A DNA stretch of 21,828 nt from Sphacelaria rigidula (taxonomy: Eukaryota > Phaeophyceae > Sphacelariales), in assembly GCA_964200075.2 (NCBI GenBank), contig CAXNAA020000381.1, positions 1 to 21,828 of the forward strand, written 5' to 3'. Shown here one piece after another: positions 9,950 to 19,579 of the stretch. Numbering within the stretch: the stretch's first letter is position 1; each line of letters starts with the position of its first letter. The notes under the pieces were generated by a model. It made no database searches. It was not told where the DNA came from and saw only the letters and a program-made list of their open reading frames with translations. The position numbers and the translations under genes were made by a program.

Positions 9950-10718
9950 CTGTTAGATTCCGAGAAAAAGCAGAGGCAAACATATATCACGGTGAGACAA
10001 GCACTAAATGATGAGCGGGGGATATATCATGAATACAGCATTGGCGAACGTGACATTATGGCATTGTCGGCTGTATATTGCTTGAAAGGTGAATCTGCAT
10101 ATGTACACAAATACACCGCTCAGTATACTTGGGTGACTTCACCCCAACCATCGAGTTTACGCTCAAACCTGCAAAATACGTTCAGATACTCCAGGAGAAG
10201 CGCAAATTGTATACACGGAAAAAAAAAGGATACTGGGGACAGAAGCGTGTGGCTTATAATCTAAGCTAAACAACAGCATCTTCATACAAAAATCAACGCA
10301 TTACACCAGAAAATCCTAATTTGACTTCGGGGAAAACACAACCTCACGTCATGCCATTTCCTCTTTTTCCCTCCGACGGGTTTCTGCCGTGGAAAGCTCG
10401 AGCGTCAACGAAAAAAATGACGAGAGACGATGGGCTGAGACAGTGCTGATCCGATGTTCGATAATAAGCCGCAAGGCAGGTCATGAGGGAGGGAGGTTGG
10501 TTGATTTCCTGAGACACGGGGACTCGTCCCGAGAAGCAGAGGAAAAGCGCAAGACAAAACATGAAAAAATATAACGTGGTGCCAAGTACAACCCGCTTGT
10601 GCAGGCGAGACAGAAACTCTCGGATGGGTCACAGGCAGAGCTGATCAAAAGCTGATCATCGAACAACAAACAGCGTTCACTTCAAACATCTAGCAAAGGT
10701 AAGAGATCACAAGTTGAC
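9950..10718 (-). other. Intron of the nuclease gene
   Basis: Bounded by CAG|GTCAAC and TCTAACAG|CC. I see no gene or repeat of note. A minus-strand stretch near 10380-10520 has a CT-rich tract and an AG that could look like an exon start, but its product lacks the family motifs. Confidence 0.65.
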
Positions 10719-10864
10719 CTGCACGTGGCGTCTGATATGTCACAGCGCGATGTGCGGCGTGTAGCCCTTGTGCGAAATACCCACATGCAAGTTTGGGTCG
10801 GCGGAAGACGAGGGCACCGGCAGAGCCGTCTCCTCCAAGCCCAAGGGCCCAAAATGGAATGTAT
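10719..10864 (-). CDS. GYIP-segment exon of the Asteroid-like nuclease
   Basis: The exon is 146 bp, starting after ACGAGCAG|ATAC and ending at a moderate donor, GTGCAG|GTCAAC. Joined to the preceding GG, it opens GYIPFWALGLGG and continues LVFRRPKLACGYFAQGL and QTPRA. In Asteroid-family proteins the strand after NDSDF runs into G-Y-I-P-L, followed by a hydrophobic stretch and a basic helix, so both position and content fit. Outgoing phase 1 (G|) pairs with CC at the start of the next exon to give Ala. The donor is the weakest of the five core junctions, but the phase match and the GND motif just after it support it. Confidence 0.83.
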
Positions 10865-12226
10865 CTGCTCGTTGATCGGTGTGAATTACAGGAAGCAAGC
10901 ACAGTGCAGCAATGAAGGAACGGCGAACGGCGAAAAATACAACTGCGGGCATGTGAAACACATCAAGATAAAGCATATCAAGGTTTGCTGACATCACAAG
11001 CGATATGGGCAAAACAAATGACCATTTTTCCGTGCGGGTGAACAGGTGAAAACAGGCGCGCTTCATCTACGCTTTGAGGACAAGCTCACCAAACCCTCAA
11101 GGAAACAGTCAAAATCAATTCCCGAACTCCAAGACAATCATGTTTGAGCTGTGGATAACGGCGGAATGCTCTAGGTACAGGTGCTCCAGTAGGTAATCTC
11201 ACCGAAAAGGAAGTACCGTTAGATTCATACCAGGTGCGCGTCGACACCGCCGATTATCATCTCCACGTTCGAATCGAGCGATATATCCTTGCGTGCCATT
11301 TGGGTTGAAAACCCGCGTTTTGGTTCAAAAGACGTGCGGTTTTCTCAACAAATAAACATGCCCCACGACCTCAAAACCTCGGCCGGATAATATGATAAAA
11401 TGTTAGGTGATATGGTCCATGAAACCCGGAAAAATATGTCCAGAATGTTGCTTCTGTATATATAAGAAAACGCTAGGGTATGTTTCAGCACAGAAATAAG
11501 AACGGATTACATGCATGGGCTCCAACTCTACAATCATGTTGAATACAAACAAATAAAAAAAGGAAAGCACAGCCGAGGAAGTACCTCATCATTCACACCA
11601 AGGGTATATGCCTACGGCACATATGACAAGAAGTCCACAAGTGATACCATTTTTTGTCGGAGTTTCTTCGCGGTGTGTGTCTCGGTGTTGAAACTCTTAA
11701 CTGTTCAGGCAAAAAAGATGCGTTCCACACAGGGCACGACAAACGGCAAGCATCAAGTGCCTCTGAAATCACCAAGACAGACTTTTCTGACGGGGCAGAG
11801 AGGGCACGTGCATATCCTCCTGGCAACCGCGAGTTGCACGATTGTACTACGAATCTTCGCACTCAGTGTTCCACGCGTTACATGGAGAGATGCTAATAAG
11901 CTGCTCCTCGATATTGAGCTATCCGCAGTGGGGGATGCAGCACAATACTGTCTTCATGATATTGCCTCACTTCGCTTCGAAGCGCAATGCTGCGACAACG
12001 GGAAGTTAGTATGTGGATTCCGAAAACGATCAGACAAATGCTGGCGGTGTTGGGGGGGTGAACTCAAGACGAGACCTGTACGGTGCAAGGAAATCACTAT
12101 TATTTTTCCCTCGCCGTCTTCGACGTACAGTTGAATTGAGTACGTGCGCACATGTCCATCACGATTGACAATACTTCGTATTCCGCCGTACATGTCTTCC
12201 GTTTTGCAGCACTTCTGACCACTCAC
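10865..12226 (-). other. Intron of the nuclease gene
   Basis: Bounded by the consensus donor GG|GTGAGT and the acceptor ACGAGCAG|A. It contains a 207-codon plus-strand open frame (11511-12134), described separately. An imperfect inverted repeat, GAAAACCCGC with GCGGTTTTC, lies near 11309-11346. Confidence 0.7.
11511..12134 (+). CDS. Doubtful antisense open frame inside an intron
   Basis: A 207-codon ATG-started frame, MHGLQLYNHVEYKQ and onward, ending PSPSSTYS. The composition is mixed, with a possible hydrophobic segment near residues 100-120 (HILLATASCTIVLRIFAL). I recognise no domain. About one frame of this length could occur by chance in a window this size, and it lies within an intron of the opposite-strand gene, so it may be meaningless. 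Confidence 0.15.
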   Translation: MHGLQLYNHVEYKQIKKGKHSRGSTSSFTPRVYAYGTYDKKSTSDTIFCRSFFAVCVSVLKLLTVQAKKMRSTQGTTNGKHQVPLKSPRQTFLTGQRGHVHILLATASCTIVLRIFALSVPRVTWRDANKLLLDIELSAVGDAAQYCLHDIASLRFEAQCCDNGKLVCGFRKRSDKCWRCWGGELKTRPVRCKEITIIFPSPSSTYS

Positions 12227-12442
12227 CCGCGTATGTCCATGACGAGAAAATCACTGTCGTTGGAGAGCACAGCATCGCAGCTGCCAACCCAATCCTCATC
12301 ACCTTCATCAATCCCACCCTGCCCACCTAGGCGCCCCATGACATCAGGTCTGCTTGTCCCTCCATGACCTTTTTTATTCTCTCGATTGGAGAACGACTGA
12401 CACGCGGCGGCCAATTCCGGATCTGCTTCTCGAACTGCCACT
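12227..12442 (-). CDS. XPG-I catalytic domain exon of the Asteroid-like nuclease
   Basis: The exon is 216 bp. The acceptor is a long CT-rich tract ending CGTCGTAG|A, and the donor is CGCGG|GTGAGT. It encodes VAVREADPELAAAC, then a Gly- and acid-rich stretch, then DAVLSNDSDFLVMDIRG. EAD and NDSDF are the two acidic clusters that coordinate metal in the XPG-I domain, and their spacing to the helix before and the strand after fits the Asteroid family. The roughly 35-residue stretch between PELAAACQSF and DAVLSNDSDF is longer than usual for this loop and looks like a low-complexity insertion. Outgoing phase 2 (GG|) combines with A of the next exon to make the Gly of the GYIP motif. This is the most diagnostic exon of the gene. 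Confidence 0.9.
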
Positions 12443-13609
12443 CTACGACGGGACGGAAGAAACAGGAAAACGAAACGGGAGAACGCCGAAAAGGGATTAG
12501 ACCAACGAGGCCTTCGAAACATAAGACGCGGAGTGTTCTGTGGCAGCTCGAAGGCTCAGGTCATCAACTCGACCTGACGGGACGTTCTGCCACCTCCTCT
12601 CCTCATATTACATTTTTTGAGGGTAGGAGCAACTGCGGAGGCGTCAACAAAAATGGCCTTGCAGCGTTGCTGGTGGTAAGGCCGTCGAACGGGCAGCCGC
12701 ACACGGACTCTCCCCACTCGTGACACGACGTACTGCGGTCGTCATTCATAGCTACGTCCTATTTCATTCCGAAAATAATAAAGAGTTCATCGCGTTTTTG
12801 CTTCGCTGTCCGTGCCGCGTTTTCTGACCGCACAGACTTACGGGAGAGGTGAGCAGCATGGCGGGAGAAAACCCCCGTAAGTTTGGAAGCACGCTCTGAA
12901 ATAAACATGGCGGCAAGGAAGAAGTTGCTGGAGCCGTTTGGAAGCTCGAGATTGCAGCTATCCAACGATGTGCGTCTTGCTTTTCATTGTTAAGCTTTGT
13001 GCTCGTGGCGAGTAGATGAAAAAACACACGGCGAGTTGTCCGCGCTCGCATGTTATATTGAAAACGGTCTTTCCGTAAGAAGTACGCAGGACCAGCCCCA
13101 CTGGAAAGCCTGGATGCACCTCGAGCAAACATTTGCTTGTTCGGTGTCATTTTCCGTCGCAGCGGCTCGTGAGTATTGGCAAGTAATGGTAGTTGAAAAC
13201 ATGAAATCGGGGGAACTTGACTGCTGCGGCTGCTGCTACTGCTGCTGACGCTGTTTCAGCTCCATGCTGAAATGTCAGATGGTTGTTCACCACTCAAACC
13301 TTTCGGTTCCTTTGGAATGAAAGTTGGGGCCTCGACGGCCCCATACATGTTGGAAAATGGTCAGATACACCGGCAGGTGTCGGGATATTGTCGTACTTCA
13401 GACTTTCCATAGGGAAGTATGCGACAAAATTTTCTTGTGACAGTCCCTACAGTGAAATGTACTCGTACTCAAGGCGTGTTGGGAGAGCTGCCTTATTGGA
13501 ACATGCTGCCGAGTTATTTTTGATGGCATGAGAGCAGGCGCGGAGAATATTCAATACATGATAACAGGATAACTCATGGAGTGCACGCAGCCCAGGCTCG
13601 GTTACTTCT

Positions 13610-14094
13610 TTAACGTCCCCTACTTTGCTCTTCTCTACCTCTCGAGCTATGGATAGCTCTTATCATCCCCACCAAAGAACAACGGATGTGAGAGAATAGG
13701 TGACTGTTCCTTTGATCAGTCAATGTAGAGAACAGGCTAGCGTTTGATGCAATCGACTGCAGCTTGATCACCAGGGGAGCGATGGCTGCGTCTTGGAACT
13801 GAACAGCGGAGAGTACTCCTGCCATTTGGGAGAGGAAATGGGCCAACTTCGCAGCATCGGCGCAAGGTGCATGGCATGGTTCGCACGCTGCAAAACGACT
13901 GGATATGAACATCGACGGCACAGCGGGGAGACAGCTGTCAGAACTTGACAGCGGGGAATCCTCTGACCTCGATGATGCGCTGGAAATATTAAGTAGAGCT
14001 AATTCTTTGGGTGTAGCGCAGGCATCACTGACGCCAGGGACAGTACAGTGCATTGGCAACCCTTCTGCTCCAGACGGGATCAGCGAGTATTCAG
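13610..14094 (-). CDS. Possible coding fragment of unknown function in an intron
   Basis: The frame is open for about 160 codons with no Met near its start. It runs from PGAEYSLIPSGAEG through ADAAKLAHFLSQMAGVLSAV and IAPLVIKLQSIASNASLF to the stop at 13610. The alternating hydrophobic pattern looks helical and protein-like. It abuts the ATCA-tailed repeat just upstream, so it could be part of a mobile element. I recognise no family. Confidence 0.25.
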
Positions 14095-14118
14095 CCCCGG
14101 GTTACACCCGCCAGCGGC

Positions 14119-14223
14119 TGATTTGATTGATTGATTTGTTTGTTTGATTGTCACACTTTAACTGACTCCCAAAGGGTCCAGCCGTGGTCGCATGATAGGC
14201 GTACCCAAGAAAAGCGAAACTGA
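14119..14223 (-). repeat. Short interspersed repeat with ATCA tail, copy 2
   Basis: Read on the minus strand it runs from TTTCGCTTTTCTTGGGTACG through GCGACCACGGCTGGACCC and GTGTGACAATC to an AATCAATCAATC tail, matching 9071-9160 along its length. The internal spacing to the tail differs by a few bases, as between diverged copies. Confidence 0.75.
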
Positions 14224-14483
14224 ACTGCAATAGCTGAATAGCAGGTCTTGTTACGGGACTTCGCGACGGGAACGTTCCCGTGATATTTTGCAGTCCCGTC
14301 CCGTCTTGTCCAGTACTCACGGGAGTACGTATGTAACCCACCCGAAACAAGCGGGATGAGACCTAAATGCAGCGCAGCGATGCTATCACACGTTCGCGAA
14401 GAAACAACGAACGGCTCGAAGGTACAAAACCCCAAAATAGCCGGTTGGTCTACTCGAAAAAGCGACGAAGAAACAGTCCCGTT

Positions 14484-14510
14484 CCGTCCGATACCGTCCG
14501 ATACCGTCCC
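14484..14510. repeat. 10-bp tandem repeat in a CCCGT-rich stretch
   Basis: CCGTCCGATA occurs at 14484-14493 and 14494-14503, with a partial third unit to 14510. The surrounding 14250-14690 is unusually rich in CCCGT and ACGGGA words on both strands. Confidence 0.8.
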
Positions 14511-15370
14511 AAAGTCCCGTGACACGTCTTGGTTACGATAGTTGTGCCCGTTCACTCACCCATGTGAAATGTCAGCATGGGCTGAGGGAACGGTCGGAGG
14601 CTGAAAATAAAGGGAAAATACTCCCCCATCCTACATATGCAAATATTTACCCAAGTTCCCGTCAGATTAGACAGAATTTCCCGTTTCGTTGATGATATTG
14701 CCTCGGCCCCGACGGAACTCACGTGAAAAACGTTGTTGTTGCTGTTGCGTGACCTTCTTTGAGCCGTGAAGAGGTGAGCAAAATGTGTACGTACTTCGCA
14801 CCCTTAGCATTTGGTGTCGAAGCGAGAGGGGTTCGTGGCTAACTCACGTCCGCAACGCTGCAGCTCGCCTGCCTGACCATTATTCGTTTCGGGTAAAGTG
14901 AACCATATCTATCTGAGCTAACGCCCCCCATTTTCTGATCGCTTTCAAGGTTCTGAACAGCCGTAAACAATGAACATATACCCCAAAAGGTCAACGCCCG
15001 GCCCGTGCAGTGTTGCAAGTTAACTTCCGACGACTCATCCTATCGTATATTCAGTGCGGCATTTGTTCGATATATTTATCTACACTCGATATCCAGAGGA
15101 AACTAAAGTTGGTGCGCTCAACCCTCACGACAATTAAAGACAGCAAAGCGTTCCGGCTCTTCTTGGAATTCAAAGCTGCTCGATACAAGACCTTCATGCA
15201 CACAAACACACATACTGCATACACGTGCTTTGCCGCAAAAATCAACAGCCGTTACGATCAAAGGCAAGGGGAGATTCCCTGGCACGAAATGACATTCTGT
15301 ATCGGCGGCTCTGCTCCCTTCTTCTTCGTCGAACGCATTCGCTTCAGAGTTGCTCCGGTATTCGCTGATA

Positions 15371-15410
15371 GGCGTTGTCACAAGATCGCTGTTAGCCGTT
15401 GTCACAAGAT
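15371..15410. repeat. 24-bp period direct repeat
   Basis: GGCGTTGTCACAAGAT at 15371-15386 recurs as GCCGTTGTCACAAGAT at 15395-15410, with one mismatch. Confidence 0.85.
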
Positions 15411-15781
15411 GAGGTTCTTCGTTTGGGAAACTAATGCCTACCCAAACAACACCACGTGTAAAATAAAGCAGGAAGGCATATGACCAAAAGGACGGCGAGT
15501 AATATCGCTGTTCCTACACTTTTGGGCCTTGCTCTTAGTACCGACAAGAACAGGGCATAGCGGGTACAGCTCGGTACGACCACAGCATCTTCTTAGAAAA
15601 TGGTTTCGCTGTGCCCCAGCAATACCACTAGCTCGATTGAAGCTTCAAGACGTAGTCAGTGAACCACTCGGGTCATGTTAATCACCCGAGTACACCGTCG
15701 GGGCGATAGTTGCTCACTACAGTACGGGTGATGTTGAAAGGAAAAAACATATAATTTCGTTCGAGACGGAGCATGTGGGGG

Positions 15782-15880
15782 GGGGTGTACTCATGATCAT
15801 GCATGCCGTAGTCATATGGCCTTTGACCTCGCATCCCTACAAAGCCGGGAAGGAGTACGCCGGGTTTTTGCTGGACCAGG
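15782..15880 (+). repeat. Dispersed repeat, copy 2
   Basis: Longer partner of 5178-5260, on the same strand, with the same CCGTAGTCATATGGCC and CTCGCATCCCTA cores. It is preceded by a run of nine G at about 15777-15785. Confidence 0.75.
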
Positions 15881-16012
15881 CTCGCAATCAATTACCAAGC
15901 GCGAAGCGCCGTGATGTGTTCGATGAGTCGCATGAAGGGTGAGCTGCATCCTACTAAGATTGTTCGGCCCGAATTATCTTGCATTTGGATGGCAGCCTAC
16001 AATGAGCTGCTT

Positions 16013-16051
16013 CACTTTCTGGTTTCGCCACTTTCTGGTTTCGCCACTTCC
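16013..16051. repeat. 16-bp tandem repeat
   Basis: CACTTTCTGGTTTCGC occurs twice in tandem (16013-16028 and 16029-16044), followed by CACTTCC. Confidence 0.9.
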
Positions 16052-16793
16052 AGCGGCAGCGATGGGTTACACACTGCCTCATGGATGTCTTACCATAAAA
16101 ACACTGCGTAGTACGAACATCCCCTTTTCGCGGGATGGAGGTTATCCACCCTGCACATTATGATCTAGCTCGACTACCATGGTGATGGTTACCGTAAAAA
16201 AAACGCAAGCGAGAGAAAAACGGTAACCTGGTTGCCTAGCATACGCAGTGAGCGGCGTGTTTTACAGCGCCGTTACCAACTGATGCCGACCCTCAAAATG
16301 GAAGAAGGGGAGTTGACACGAGGGTGGGGTTGGCATATTTCTCTCCGTGTTGTCTCCTTGAGGGGACCGGTATTACCGTGGGGAGGTAAGCAGCATTCCG
16401 AAGCTATGTTCCAGTGAGCTATGTATTGTACTTGTCCGTCAGTCTGTAAATATTTAACCAAGTGAATGTGCGCTCTGTTTGTTAACTGCGAGATGGGTTG
16501 CTTCCAGCGCATTATTATAAGTAAGTAAGAAATGCACTCAACTGATCAAAATGCAGCGCAGAGATGACAAGGTGGTGCAGCTATCGCGATGCCTGCGGGC
16601 GAAGGTACTTGAAAAAACAAAGCGCAGGCTTCGACACTGCACCGAAAAGGGGATCATCCGAAAGGTAGAGAAATACCTCCCACAATATAAGACGCGAAGA
16701 AAACGGACAAAATATATTTGACGATGTTCGCAAGCACACGAACAAGATAGACGACAAACGAAAACATCAGCAAGCGCAGGAGCATAGCCGCAC

Positions 16794-16957
16794 CTGCACA
16801 CAACCCCGGCAACGCGACACGCCTCCATGAGGGTTTCTGCCGCAAATAGAGGAAGCAACGACAGCCGACTGGGGAGGCCGGTTCTCGACCCGTTCTCGAA
16901 GGATTCACCGACGCCGTTAACCCCAATGTGCTCCATGAGCATCGTCACCTCTTCAAC
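16794..16957 (-). CDS. Linker exon between XPG-N and XPG-I of the Asteroid-like nuclease
   Basis: The exon is 164 bp, 54 codons plus two bases. It starts after a very strong acceptor, a CT-rich tract ending TGTGTGCAG|GTTGAAG, and ends at CAG|GTGCGG. It begins VEEVTMLMEHIGV and ends SLLPLFAAETLMEACRVAGV then VC. The second part matches the helix that in this family precedes the catalytic EAD, usually an LPPL...VF..VL..LGV pattern. Incoming phase 0 fits the XPG-N exon. Outgoing phase 2 (AG|) joins the A that opens the next exon to make an Arg codon, giving GVVCRVAVREAD across the junction. An earlier GT at GGG|GTTGTG is out of phase and was not chosen. Confidence 0.8.
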
Positions 16958-19437
16958 CTGCACACAAGTTGCACAGAGGAGAGGGTGAGAGCGGTGTGCG
17001 AAGATGCTGCATGCGTCTAGGACTCAGGTCTTGTGCTATGAGCCGTGATGCAGGTATGGCACATGTATTCATCTCGTCCTCTTCGGAAGGTTGAACGGAA
17101 AAAATAGGTACCCTTACGCGAAGCACTGGGCGAGAGAAGCAGCTGTACATGTTTTTTACTTGAGCTTCTGACAAGAGGAAAGGCTGAGTCCACGTTGCCA
17201 TGCGGAGAGATATCCCAGAAAGTACCGTTTTCAAAGCTTACAGGACAGCGTCTCCGGCGCTGCACCGTATGGTTATCAATCATCTCTGTTCACATACTTA
17301 TATACTAGCCAACGATTGGTGACGGTCATGGTATACATATGTCTATCGGAAACACACTGGCCACACCCCAACGGAAGCAAAGCACCTTGGAAGGCGTGAA
17401 TTACAGTCTAAAGATGTGTTGTTGGTTGTGTGGTGTTCGTATTTGGCGCACATACCGGTACCATATTGCGTTCGGTCGCGATGTTGATGTACACATCTAC
17501 TTGGAATTTAACCTGAACACACGAACATCACTATAAAAAAGGCGGCGAGGGAGGGGGGGAGTTTGAATATTGTATCGGGCGTTAGACATCAGGATGAAAC
17601 CACACCATATCCCACGGTACGTGGTACGGGTCTTCGATCTCTTGGCGCATAAATAATTTTTTTCGATACCATTCTCGGTGTGCACGTCGGTTTCCGAGAC
17701 AGATTTGACACACGGATAGAACAAAAACTAGCGAAGATAGCGTTAAGGGTGGTGATGTCGCCTGTCAATCAATCATCCGATCTTCATCGCATTTCTGGCG
17801 GCGAACGAACATCTCATAGCACTACGCACAGCGCCGTGTATTGTGGACACGACCGACCGTCGTACGTCTACAGTACTGCGCACAGCAACAACGACCGCCA
17901 TTTTCGGAGCCATGTTGCGCGTCATTCTCCGAGTGCCGGGTGCAACAAAACAGGTTTGCCCGAAAATCAACCCAGGCGGTTTATATAAGGTTGTAGATGG
18001 CGAGTCGCAACACGAGACGAAACGCGCAGGAGGCATGGAAAGAGAGAGCGCGCGCGCAAGAGCCACGATGCTGAAAAAGATGGCAAGAATAATTGAATCA
18101 AATCCCAAGTCTGTTTGTGCCCAGGGCAGGTATTTTCCACACTTAAAGTCGTCTACTGGCACGTCACGTCGCGAGAGTGTGTATGAATCCAACATTTGCC
18201 CATGAATATTTAGGATGGAAAGCGGCCAACAGAATCAGGGACAAGCTGTACAGAAGTAGTAAGCCGGAAAAAAAAAAAGACAAGGGTATAGCGTGAGGCG
18301 AGGAAAACATCCGCATCGCGTCGTTTTGTCTTTCCAAGCCGAACCTTACCCATACACGGAACAGTTTTGGTTGAAGAAAATACCAGAGAGCAAACGCAGA
18401 TGTAGTATCACATGAATATCAGAGTGGGGAAGTGAAGACGAAATCCTCGGAGATGGACGGGAGACGGTGAACGCAAGTGCATCGCATGAATCATATTCAG
18501 AGCGGAGGGCAATGCGCCATCGAATACTGCAACATCCCGTCCGGTCATTTCCGACGGAGTGCGAAAGAATCTCTCGCCATCCAGTAGAATGGATTTGAAC
18601 CAAGGATGCATGTTCTCGGAACCAGCACCCGCAATCAAGCGGCAATTCACCGGTTTGTCGCGGTCAAGAGTACAGCCGACTGCGATCAAACTATCGCTCC
18701 GGAGTATGACAAAATGTCATGCTGGCTGCGCTGGATAGGGTGCCCTCCCTGTGCCCCCCTTGCCGCCCTCTCTCACACATCCCACGCGGAAATGCTAGCT
18801 AAACCCCCGGAGAGCAGGAGTACGGCTGAGGCCGCGAGGTTGTTTGCGATTTGCCATGCATGTTTCCATGTGAAAATCATTTGTTCAGTGATCATTGTGC
18901 ATGGCTTCAATGTACTGTAGCTTGCATCTTGGCCGTGTATGAATGTATCTAGTTGGTCCATCTGTGAGTGTTGAATCTCGGGTGATGATGACTAAGCATC
19001 GTGCCGCACGTCTCTCGTGTTTTTTCGCGGGGGCATGGAACGACAGCCAGAACAAAGCAAATTCAATTTGCCTTTCTTGCCACCAACTATGACAATATTT
19101 CGCAGAATCGTATCAAACGAACGTACCAACACAGGAAGAAACAGCTCATTTCCCGTTTTGGCGGATTCGCATCAGGTTCATCTACAAAAAAAAGGGGTCG
19201 CAGCACGATCTCCCGCATCCGTCATAAATCCACAAAAGATGAACACTGAAACAGGACTGGCAGCGAATCTTTCGGGTCAAAACTGCTATCTGTCAATTGT
19301 GAAAACGCCAAAAAAAGGCTACGGTGGCAAATGCCAGGCCGGCAAAATGTTACCGCGGGTTTGGTCTCGGGCCGCTGATTATCGGCCACTGGTAGCGTAC
19401 GTCCCTGTGAAGTACATGCTATTACAAGAACAATTAC
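16958..19437 (-). other. 2.5-kb intron of the nuclease gene
   Basis: Bounded by CAG|GTAATT and TGTGTGCAG|G. A plus-strand TTTATATAAGG at about 17981-17991 resembles a TATA box and precedes a plus-strand frame at 17843-18205, but nothing else supports a gene there. No repeat of note was seen. Confidence 0.7.
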
Positions 19438-19579
19438 CTGTGCTTGACGTCGAAGCAAAGTGGTGGCTTCCTTCTCCCTGTCCTGCATGCCGTCCATGAT
19501 GACCATTGGAGTGATCCCTGCGCGAATTAACCCCGCGAGATACTCCACTATCGCATCGGCTAGGGCCCCGTAGTCGCAT
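19438..19579 (-). CDS. XPG-N domain exon (partial) of the Asteroid-like nuclease
   Basis: The exon encodes about 47 residues, beginning near CDYGALADAI and continuing through VEYLAGLIRAG, ITPMVIMDGM and REKEATTLLRR. In FEN/XPG/Asteroid proteins this is the second half of the N domain. The Asp of the MDG turn binds metal, and the following Lys and Arg contact the scissile phosphate; all are present. The 3' end is set by a consensus donor, CAG|GTAATT, in phase 0. The 5' end is less sure. The frame is open back to a TGA at 19600-19602, and the best acceptor is TTGCAAG|A at 19580, preceded by a pyrimidine-rich stretch, giving incoming phase 2. The preceding exon, expected to carry the MG start and the first catalytic Asp, was not found. 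Confidence 0.82.

Larger units (their letters stand above)
12443..16793 (-). other. 4.35-kb intron of the nuclease gene
   Basis: Bounded by CAG|GTGCGG and CGTCGTAG|A. It holds a CTG-rich tract (about 13220-13247), a minus-strand open frame (13610-14094), an ATCA-tailed repeat (14119-14223), a CCCGT-rich stretch (14250-14690), two short tandem repeats near 15.4 and 16.0 kb, and the second copy of a dispersed repeat (15782-15880). Confidence 0.7.
1451..19579 (-). other. Gene span: Asteroid (ASTE1)-like XPG/FEN-superfamily nuclease, 8 visible exons, 5' end missing
   Basis: This gene is assembled from eight exons on the minus strand. Motifs appear in the order known for XPG-fold nucleases: an IMDG segment followed by K and RR (XPG-N), LLPLFAAETL (linker), READPELA and SNDSDF (XPG-I), GYIPF, and LPDLACLIGND. 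Junction phases agree: 19438/16957 phase 0, 16794/12442 phase 2, 12227/10864 phase 2, 10719/9949 phase 1, 9862/6389 phase 2, 5396/4323 phase 0, 3508/2650 phase 0. The visible product is about 1,254 residues, nearly twice human ASTE1, mostly through low-complexity insertion. Family members are metal-dependent structure- or single-strand-specific endonucleases, and human ASTE1 is reported to act in DNA end joining. Visible acidic catalytic positions are kept, so activity is plausible. The family call is firm for the first five exons. The last three are linked by strand, phase and weaker similarity. Confidence 0.8.

Noticed and set aside
12830-13000. Minus-strand SLPPCLFQSVLPNL, considered as the linker exon before XPG-I
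   Set aside because: No good splice sites in phase. The exon at 16794-16957 fits in motif, sites and phase.
15010-15483. 157-codon plus-strand frame
   Set aside because: The length is near chance expectation for this window, there is no domain, and the internal direct repeat at 15371-15410 makes up part of it.
18589-18604. GGTTCAAATCC on the minus strand, like a tRNA B box
   Set aside because: The flanking bases do not form a T stem, and no A box or acceptor stem is visible.
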